The translations under genes and the position numbers were made by a program. This document shows, one piece after another, positions 41,065 through 45,854 of a stretch of 45,854 nt of DNA. Source of the DNA: an uncultured Paracoccaceae bacterium (lineage in GTDB: Bacteria; Pseudomonadota; Alphaproteobacteria; Rhodobacterales; Rhodobacteraceae). The stretch spans positions 1-45,854 of the forward strand of contig CAKZVL010000121.1 of NCBI GenBank assembly GCA_937922155.1. Reading direction: 5' to 3'. The notes under the pieces were generated by a model. That model ran no database searches, had not been told where the DNA came from, and was given only the letters and a program-made list of their open reading frames with translations. Positions within the stretch are counted from its first letter, which is position 1. Each line of letters starts with the position of its first letter.

Positions 41065-41901
41065 GTGACAGTCTTCAAACCCCTCGCTTGGACCGCCGCG
41101 GCCTTGATGGCCGCGCCTGCACCGACCTTTGCGGATGGCCATGCTGGTCCGGTTGATATCCTGTTTGCCACGATGGAACTGCCCGCAATGCTCGACCTCA
41201 TGCGGCAAGAGGGGCTGGAATACGGGCAAACCATTGGTCAGGATCTGTTCCAAGGCTCCGTCAGCGCCGATTGGACCGCGACCGTCGAACGCATCTATGA
41301 CGCCGACCGCATGAAATCGCAGGTCCTCGACGTGCTCAAAACCGAACTCGACGGCGATGATGTCGCCGCCATGGTTGATTTCTTTGCCTCCGACGCTGGC
41401 ACGCGGATCATCAACCTCGAAGTGGCCGCGCGCAGCGCCCTGATGGACGACGCCGTCGAAGAGGCCGCTAATGAAGTCGCAGCGCTCGCTATGGCCGACG
41501 AAACCCCACGGTTCAAAAAGATCGAAGAATTCGCCGAGCTTAATGACCTGATCGAAACCAATATCGTCGGGGCGATGAATTCCAATTACGCCTTCTTCAC
41601 GGGCCTTGCCGACAGCGGCGCCGCCCCCCAAGGCATGAGCGAGGATGAAATCCTTGCCGACGTCTGGAGCCAAGAACCCGAAATTCGCCAAAGCACAACA
41701 GAATGGGTGTTTTCCTTCCTCATGCTCGCCTACGAACCGCTCGACGATGCGGACTTGGACGCCTACATCGCCTTTTCCGCAACCGACGCGGGGCAGGATC
41801 TCAACAGCGCGCTGTTCCTCGCCTTTGACAAAGTCTACGAAGGCATCTCCCGCAACCTCGGCCTGTCCGCCGGTCAATTCATGGGCCAGCAAGAACTTTA
41901 G
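41065..41901 (+). CDS. DUF2059-family exported protein
   Basis: The 278-residue protein has a signal peptide (MTVFKPLAW, AALMAAPAPTFA cut before DGHA) and a mature part with two similar helical halves, each holding the DUF2059 pattern (IYDADRMKSQVLDVL..LDGDDVAAMVDFFASDAGTRI and LMLAYEPLDDADLDAYIAFSATDAGQDL). GTG 41065 is chosen as start because AAGGA lies at the right distance and the signal peptide begins there; ATG 41050 would give five extra residues. Periplasmic; no known activity. Confidence 0.78.
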   Translation: MTVFKPLAWTAAALMAAPAPTFADGHAGPVDILFATMELPAMLDLMRQEGLEYGQTIGQDLFQGSVSADWTATVERIYDADRMKSQVLDVLKTELDGDDVAAMVDFFASDAGTRIINLEVAARSALMDDAVEEAANEVAALAMADETPRFKKIEEFAELNDLIETNIVGAMNSNYAFFTGLADSGAAPQGMSEDEILADVWSQEPEIRQSTTEWVFSFLMLAYEPLDDADLDAYIAFSATDAGQDLNSALFLAFDKVYEGISRNLGLSAGQFMGQQEL

Positions 41902-41924
41902 GGCAGGGGCCTTGCGCACCCTCA

Positions 41925-41990
41925 CGTATCATCTTGCCAAAAATACTCTGGGGGGCGCGCCTTTGCGCGCGGGGGCAACGCCCCCTCCAA
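41925..41990 (+). repeat. Rhodobacteraceae-type intergenic element with double hairpin
   Basis: After the DUF2059 stop comes the stretch ATCTTGCCAAAAATACTC followed by a G run, which I recall as a very common intergenic motif in Roseobacter genomes. Two hairpins follow: GCGCGC-CTTT-GCGCGC (41955-41970) and GGGGGC-AAC-GCCCCC (41971-41985). It sits between two convergent genes and may work as a bidirectional terminator. The family assignment is from memory. Confidence 0.5.
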
Positions 41991-41997
41991 CGCGTCC

Positions 41998-43002
41998 TTA
42001 CCCGTCGCCAAAGTGTTCTACATCGCCTGTGCCTGCATCCCGCAATTCTTGCGCGGTCTTGGCCATCTGATCGGCAAAAGCTTGAAATTCCTCCGCCATC
42101 GCCGCCGTATCGGTACTGAACTCAAACCCGTCGATCCGTGCCGACAATCGCTCTCGCGCCATCCAGGCCACATGGCGCGCATATTCGCTTGCAGAACAAT
42201 GGGCCGGGTCCACGATCGAAAGCTGGTCAAAACGCGTATAATCGGGAAATGAAATGTCGCGCGGTACATAACCGTTCACCATCGTCTTACGCTCCCCCGG
42301 GGCGGTTAGCCCTTTGGCACGGTGCACAACCATATTCCCCTGCTGCAAAACAGCATAACCGGGGCCGGGCATGGCTGGGGATACGATCTTGTCAGGGTCC
42401 AACGGCTTACCCGCCTTTGTCAGGGCCGCAACCTCATCCTTCGTGCCCTTATAATACTGAAATTCGCCACCCTGCACCGACTTTGGATCGGTGACGAACA
42501 TAACGTAATCAATGCGCAAGGTATCGACATGCCACTTGTCGACGTTCTCCCCCACTTCCAACGGGTTGTAGTTCAAGTGCCCCAACTGATGCGGAATTGT
42601 ATGAGGCAAAAGCGGAATACCTGCGATATCAGACAACGCCGCCGTCACATCCGGGCTCAAACAAAGATCGCGCAGGAATTTGGATTGATAGGTGCCACCA
42701 CGCACATTGCGCGCAATCCGGGCGTTGCTTGTCGTATAAGCCTCAAGCTGGCGGGCCACATCCAGCATCGCCGCAGCCCCTTCATCACTTAGAATGCGAA
42801 AAATCGACGTCACACCAAAATCGGTGGGACAGTCTGCAACCTCTGCGTCGGAATACCCAAGATCCTTGAGCGACAACACACTCTCCGGCGCCTCGATCTG
42901 CAAATGCTTTGCGGGATCAAACTGGGGTTCATCCGTCAACTTTGGAAAACCATCCGGATGCACGGCAGGGAATGCCAGTTCCTTGGCAAGAATTTCAGAC
43001 AT
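41998..43002 (-). CDS. phytanoyl-CoA dioxygenase-like Fe(II)/2-oxoglutarate oxygenase
   Basis: The 334-residue protein shows the 2OG-oxygenase metal triad: His158 and Asp160 in KWHVDT, and distal His227 in VVHRAKG, with Arg238 (GERKTMVNGYV) as the likely 2-oxoglutarate partner. It would hydroxylate a small molecule with oxygen and 2-oxoglutarate in the cytoplasm. Its substrate is not apparent. It is followed on the same strand after no further gene and faces the DUF2059 gene. The 83 bases upstream separate it from the lipoprotein gene. Confidence 0.75.
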   Translation of the reverse strand: MSEILAKELAFPAVHPDGFPKLTDEPQFDPAKHLQIEAPESVLSLKDLGYSDAEVADCPTDFGVTSIFRILSDEGAAAMLDVARQLEAYTTSNARIARNVRGGTYQSKFLRDLCLSPDVTAALSDIAGIPLLPHTIPHQLGHLNYNPLEVGENVDKWHVDTLRIDYVMFVTDPKSVQGGEFQYYKGTKDEVAALTKAGKPLDPDKIVSPAMPGPGYAVLQQGNMVVHRAKGLTAPGERKTMVNGYVPRDISFPDYTRFDQLSIVDPAHCSASEYARHVAWMARERLSARIDGFEFSTDTAAMAEEFQAFADQMAKTAQELRDAGTGDVEHFGDG

Positions 43003-43085
43003 ATGATCCTTCCGGCTGTCGTTTCACGCAAACGGTCTCAGAAATCCGCCGCAACGAATAGCCCGATTGCGACAAAAGCCGTCGC

Positions 43086-43436
43086 TTAGTCACCATAGAC
43101 CATCAACGACACGATCAACGCACCGGGGTTGTTGGCATAAATCTCCCGATCCCCCTGCAATTGCGTGATCCGTGCGGCGCGTTCCTCGCCGGGAATACGG
43201 GCCGCATCCATCGCTTGCGTCAACGTCGGGCCACCGCCTGCGTCGATCTCATTCAGGATCATGGGCCAATTGGATTTCACCAACACCTCAACCCGGCCAC
43301 GGCGCTCATTATACGCCGCATTCTCAAACAACGTCGTCAGCCCGTTGATCGGCAACAACAAGGGATTCCCAAGGTGGTTGGCTTCATTGGAACACGCCGC
43401 CACAAGGGCCAGTGGAATAAGGGTCAAAAGACGCAT
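43086..43436 (-). CDS. small predicted lipoprotein
   Basis: The 116-residue protein begins MRLLTLIPLALVAACSN, a lipoprotein signal with lipobox LVAAC and Cys at residue 15 (approximately), so it should be lipid-anchored to a membrane. The mature part is not one I recognise. A longer frame to 43562 has no sensible N-terminus. GAAAGG lies just upstream of the chosen ATG. It is divergent from rplU. Confidence 0.7.
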   Translation of the reverse strand: MRLLTLIPLALVAACSNEANHLGNPLLLPINGLTTLFENAAYNERRGRVEVLVKSNWPMILNEIDAGGGPTLTQAMDAARIPGEERAARITQLQGDREIYANNPGALIVSLMVYGD

Positions 43437-43606
43437 ATCAGGCCTTTCTAATGGGGTTGACTTGACCCCAAGATGATCACATAAGGCCGCTCTGTCCAAA
43501 GCGATTGGGCGGATACAGCGATATGACGCCGAAGAGGCGCGCAGTTGACAGGTACCAAACACCCGAAACGGGGACCTGATTGACGCGGTATAAAAAGGAA
43601 GACGCG

Positions 43607-44329
43607 ATGTTTGCGGTTATGAAAACCGGTGGCAAGCAGTATAAGGTCGCTTCAGGCGATGTTCTGCGGGTCGAAAAGCTGGCTGCAAAAGCTGGCGACA
43701 AAGTACAATTCAACGATATTTTGATGGTCGGCGACAACGTCGGCGCACCGCTTGTTGCGGGTGCTGGTGTTCAGGCCGACGTGATCGACCAGATCAAAGG
43801 CGAAAAGACCATCAACTTTGTCAAGCGTCGCCGGAAGCACTCTTCCGCACGCAAGAAAGGCCACCGTCAGCAACTGACGCTGGTACGTATTACTGAGATC
43901 CTTGAAAAAGGCGCTGACAAGTCCGGTGTTATGGCTGCGGTCAATGGCGCTGGCTTCGCTTTCGCAACTGCAGGCGCTGTTGCGGCAGCCGCCCCAGCCA
44001 AAAAGGCTGCACCAAAGAAAGCCGAACCAAAGAAAGCCGCTCCTAAAAAGGCAGCCGCGCCCAAGGCCGAAGCGCCAAAAGCCGCGCCAAAGCCAAAAGC
44101 CGCACCGAAGGCGAAAGCCAAGGCAGAAGCTGACGATCTAACCCGCATCAGCGGTGTTGGCCCCGTCATCGTCAAGAAATTGCACGATTTGGGTGTCACA
44201 ACCTTTGCGCAGGTCGCAGCATGGACGCCAGAAGATGTGGCTGCTATGGACGAGAAACTGAATTTCAAAGGCCGCATCGATCGCGATGAATGGCTTAAGC
44301 AGGCGGCTGAGCTCGCCAAAGAAGCTTAA
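43607..44329 (+). CDS. rplU: 50S ribosomal protein L21 with C-terminal extension
   Basis: Residues 1 to about 103 are L21 ([39 protein letters not shown]), which binds 23S rRNA. The protein then continues through an Ala/Lys/Pro-rich linker of about 60 residues made of [11 protein letters not shown]-like repeats and a C-terminal domain of about 65 residues with a helix-hairpin-helix-like [21 protein letters not shown]. The total is 240 residues, more than twice a normal L21. This fusion is usual in Rhodobacteraceae. ATG 43607 follows AAGGAA. rpmA follows after 11 bases. Confidence 0.95.
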   Translation: MFAVMKTGGKQYKVASGDVLRVEKLAAKAGDKVQFNDILMVGDNVGAPLVAGAGVQADVIDQIKGEKTINFVKRRRKHSSARKKGHRQQLTLVRITEILEKGADKSGVMAAVNGAGFAFATAGAVAAAAPAKKAAPKKAEPKKAAPKKAAAPKAEAPKAAPKPKAAPKAKAKAEADDLTRISGVGPVIVKKLHDLGVTTFAQVAAWTPEDVAAMDEKLNFKGRIDRDEWLKQAAELAKEA

Positions 44330-44340
44330 GGAGAAGACGA

Positions 44341-44610
44341 ATGGCACATAAAAAAGCTGGTGGTAGTACCCGGAACGGTCGCGACTCCGCGGGTCGTCGT
44401 CTTGGCGTCAAGAAATACGGTGGCGAATCCGTCATCCCAGGAAACATCATCATGCGTCAGCGTGGCACAAAGATGTGGCCAGGCATGGGCGTTGGCATGG
44501 GCAAAGATCACACAATCTTTGCAACTGTGGATGGCCAGGTGAAATTCCACAAAGGTCTCAAAGGCCGCACCTTTATTTCGGTTCTCCCAGTGGCGGAGGC
44601 CGCTGAATAA
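44341..44610 (+). CDS. rpmA: 50S ribosomal protein L27
   Basis: The 89-residue protein is a standard L27 ([54 protein letters not shown]). Its N-terminal tail reaches the peptidyl-transferase centre. GGAG lies at 44331-44334 before the ATG. It is cotranscribed with rplU and followed by a strong terminator; obg, often next, is not immediately downstream. Confidence 0.98.
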   Translation: MAHKKAGGSTRNGRDSAGRRLGVKKYGGESVIPGNIIMRQRGTKMWPGMGVGMGKDHTIFATVDGQVKFHKGLKGRTFISVLPVAEAAE

Positions 44611-44637
44611 ACCGAAAGTTCCAAGGTAAGATATTTT

Positions 44638-44667
44638 GGGGATCGGTTCTTAAACCGGTCCCCTTTT
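44638..44667 (+). terminator. intrinsic terminator of rplU-rpmA
   Basis: An 11-bp stem, GGGGATCGGTT with AACCGGTCCCC (one U-G pair), a 4-base loop and a TTTT tail lie 28 bases after the rpmA stop. This is a good rho-independent terminator. Confidence 0.9.
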
Positions 44668-44825
44668 CGTATTCATCGACGGACCTGCAACCCGCTTACG
44701 GTATCCGGGCGATGTCAACATTTATCACGTATCTGCCATTGGTCATGGTGGTGGCGCAATTTGGTCATATCTTCGTCGAACAGGCGTAGGACACGACCTT
44801 TCGGTTTTTCGAGGAGGAAAAGCCA

Positions 44826-45368
44826 ATGATGCATGAAACAGTAACGAACCAACAAACCATCACCGCAGAACGCTTTGTCTTGCGCCCGCTCAAGGCGTCG
44901 GATGTCGGTCTCATCACGGTTTACGCTTCTGATGAAAAACTGGCCCGCGCAACGCGTTCCATTCCGCACCCCCTCCCGCCCGGCACGGTCGAGGCGATGA
45001 TCAAACGCAACACCGCCCCCGACCGGACAGAGGACGTTTGGGTCATGGACGGCTCCGCCAGCGACCATGCAGAGGTGTTGGGCCTCATCAGCCTATCCCG
45101 CATGGATCGCAACCAATCCGAACTGTTCTACTGGGTGGCCCCAGCATTCTGGAACGTCGGCTTCGCGACAGAGGCGGTGCGCACCCTTTTGGCATCCAAC
45201 CCCCACGACGCGGCGGCCTATTTCGCCGAAGCGTTTCAAGACCAACCCGGTTCCGCCCGCGTGCTAACCAACTGCGGGTTTGACTACCTTGGGGATGCGG
45301 AGGCGTTCAGTGTCGCCCGCAATACTGTGGTGCCGACATGGACTTACATGCTGAAAACGGATCAATAA
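44826..45368 (+). CDS. GNAT-family N-acetyltransferase (RimJ/RimL-like)
   Basis: The 180-residue protein has the start typical of the RimJ/RimL group (ITAERFVLRPLKASDVGLI) and the later YWVAPAFWNVGFATEAVRTLL, where the acetyl-CoA pyrophosphate loop (Q/RxxGxG/A) is reduced to NVGFA. It transfers acetyl from acetyl-CoA to an amine of a protein or small molecule. Ribosome site GAGGAGG lies just upstream; a second ATG follows the first. Its 3' end overlaps the next GNAT gene by 31 bases. Confidence 0.82.
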   Translation: MMHETVTNQQTITAERFVLRPLKASDVGLITVYASDEKLARATRSIPHPLPPGTVEAMIKRNTAPDRTEDVWVMDGSASDHAEVLGLISLSRMDRNQSELFYWVAPAFWNVGFATEAVRTLLASNPHDAAAYFAEAFQDQPGSARVLTNCGFDYLGDAEAFSVARNTVVPTWTYMLKTDQ

Positions 45369-45854
45369 CCTACCGCAACGTCGAACCACGTGACTTTGCG
45401 GCGATGCATGACATCGTCTCCCATTGGTCGGTCGTGCGCCAATTGGGCGGTTGGCCATGGCCTGCGGACCCTGCTGTCACCGAACGGCGCGCGCAAACCT
45501 ATACCGGCGATGGCTTTGTCTGGGCCATCTGCCGTGCGGATTGTTTGATCGGCACCGTCGCCGTCACCGGGCGTGATCTAGGGTACTACCTGCATCCAAA
45601 CGAACAAGGGCAGGGCATCATGACCCGTGCAATTGATGCCGCCCTGACCCACGCGTTTCAGACACTCAATCGACAGGTGATCAACGCCTCAGCTTGGTTT
45701 GACAATCCAGCCTCCCACGCGCTCGTGCGCAAGGCGGGTTTCACCCATTGGCAAACCCATTACGAACATTCCATCGCGCGGGGCTATCCGATGTTGGTCT
45801 ATCAACACCGTTTATCCCGCAACACTTGGCAGGCCTTGAGAGGGCGCGCACAAT
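45338..45854 (+). CDS. second GNAT-family N-acetyltransferase, 3' end cut off
   Basis: A frame from ATG 45338 stays open to the end of the window (172 codons) and has no stop there. It encodes a GNAT protein: ITYRNVEPRDFAAMHDIVSHW, a core with LGYYLHPNEQGQGIMTRAIDAAL carrying the acetyl-CoA loop QGQGIM, and a late NPASHALVRKAGF. It starts within the previous GNAT gene in another frame, so the two are translationally coupled and probably a tandem pair of related enzymes. Substrate unknown. Confidence 0.82.
   Translation, partial: MDLHAENGSITYRNVEPRDFAAMHDIVSHWSVVRQLGGWPWPADPAVTERRAQTYTGDGFVWAICRADCLIGTVAVTGRDLGYYLHPNEQGQGIMTRAIDAALTHAFQTLNRQVINASAWFDNPASHALVRKAGFTHWQTHYEHSIARGYPMLVYQHRLSRNTWQALRGRAQ

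Noticed and set aside
1-45854. CRISPR arrays, insertion sequences, prophage or antiphage systems
   Set aside because: I saw no regularly spaced repeats, transposase-like frames, terminal inverted repeats or phage structural genes. The Tm-1-like protein is in a catabolic operon, not a defence context.

Overview
The window looks like the chromosome of a marine alphaproteobacterium of the Roseobacter group (Rhodobacteraceae). The evidence is an L21 ribosomal protein with the Ala/Lys-rich C-terminal extension usual in that family, followed by L27; a TRAP dicarboxylate system with DctB/DctD regulators; a two-domain cold-shock protein; and many tightly packed operons with ATGA or TAATG overlaps. 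I could not run any search, so the taxonomic call rests on gene content and my memory of the families.

Layout. 1-1414: end of a sugar operon (3' end of a glycoside hydrolase, MalK/UgpC-type ABC ATPase). 1547-6443: a putative ring-oxidation operon behind a TetR-type operator (NicX-like Fe(II) dioxygenase, acyl-CoA-dehydrogenase-fold flavoprotein, an SRPBCC / alpha-beta hydrolase / TetR triple fusion, flavin reductase). 6681-13171: a tripartite tricarboxylate-type transporter (TctB, TctA, TctC), then a class I glutamine amidotransferase, a cytochrome P450 and a glutamine-synthetase-like ligase, which resembles a gamma-glutamylation route for an amine. 13276-17706 (minus): an APH-fold kinase, a phospho-lyase-like class III PLP enzyme, a metallo-beta-lactamase-fold hydrolase and an omega-aminotransferase. 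17878-20591 (plus): aldehyde dehydrogenase and a UPF0261 protein. 20588-27062: HpaR-type MarR regulator divergent from a homoprotocatechuate meta-cleavage operon (hpaF, hpaE, hpaD, aromatic amino acid decarboxylase, hpaG-like, hpaH). 27129-33388 (minus): dctB-dctD-dctP-dctQ-dctM. 33653 to the end: mostly housekeeping and signalling genes (GGDEF protein, cold-shock protein, PAS-AraC regulator, tRNA-Asn, LACTB2-like hydrolase, EnvZ-like kinase, DUF2059 protein, 2OG-type oxygenase, lipoprotein, rplU-rpmA, two GNATs).

Working together. About 25 kb (1547-27062) is almost entirely catabolic and handles nitrogenous and aromatic compounds: uptake (Tct), amine activation (gamma-glutamyl ligase and amidase, kinase and phospho-lyase, transaminase, decarboxylase), aldehyde oxidation, ring hydroxylation and ring cleavage. 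The decarboxylase inside the hpa operon suggests that 3,4-dihydroxyphenylacetate is reached from an aromatic amino acid or amine rather than from 4-hydroxyphenylacetate; no HpaBC-type hydroxylase and no HpaI aldolase is seen. The substrates of the left half are not proven by sequence.

Most unusual points: the triple-domain hydrolase-regulator and its likely operator; the P450 between gamma-glutamyl ligase and amidase genes; the kinase/phospho-lyase operon; a DctD-type activator lacking the GAFTGA loop; and an almost identical 12-bp palindrome in front of both hpaF and the Tct operon.
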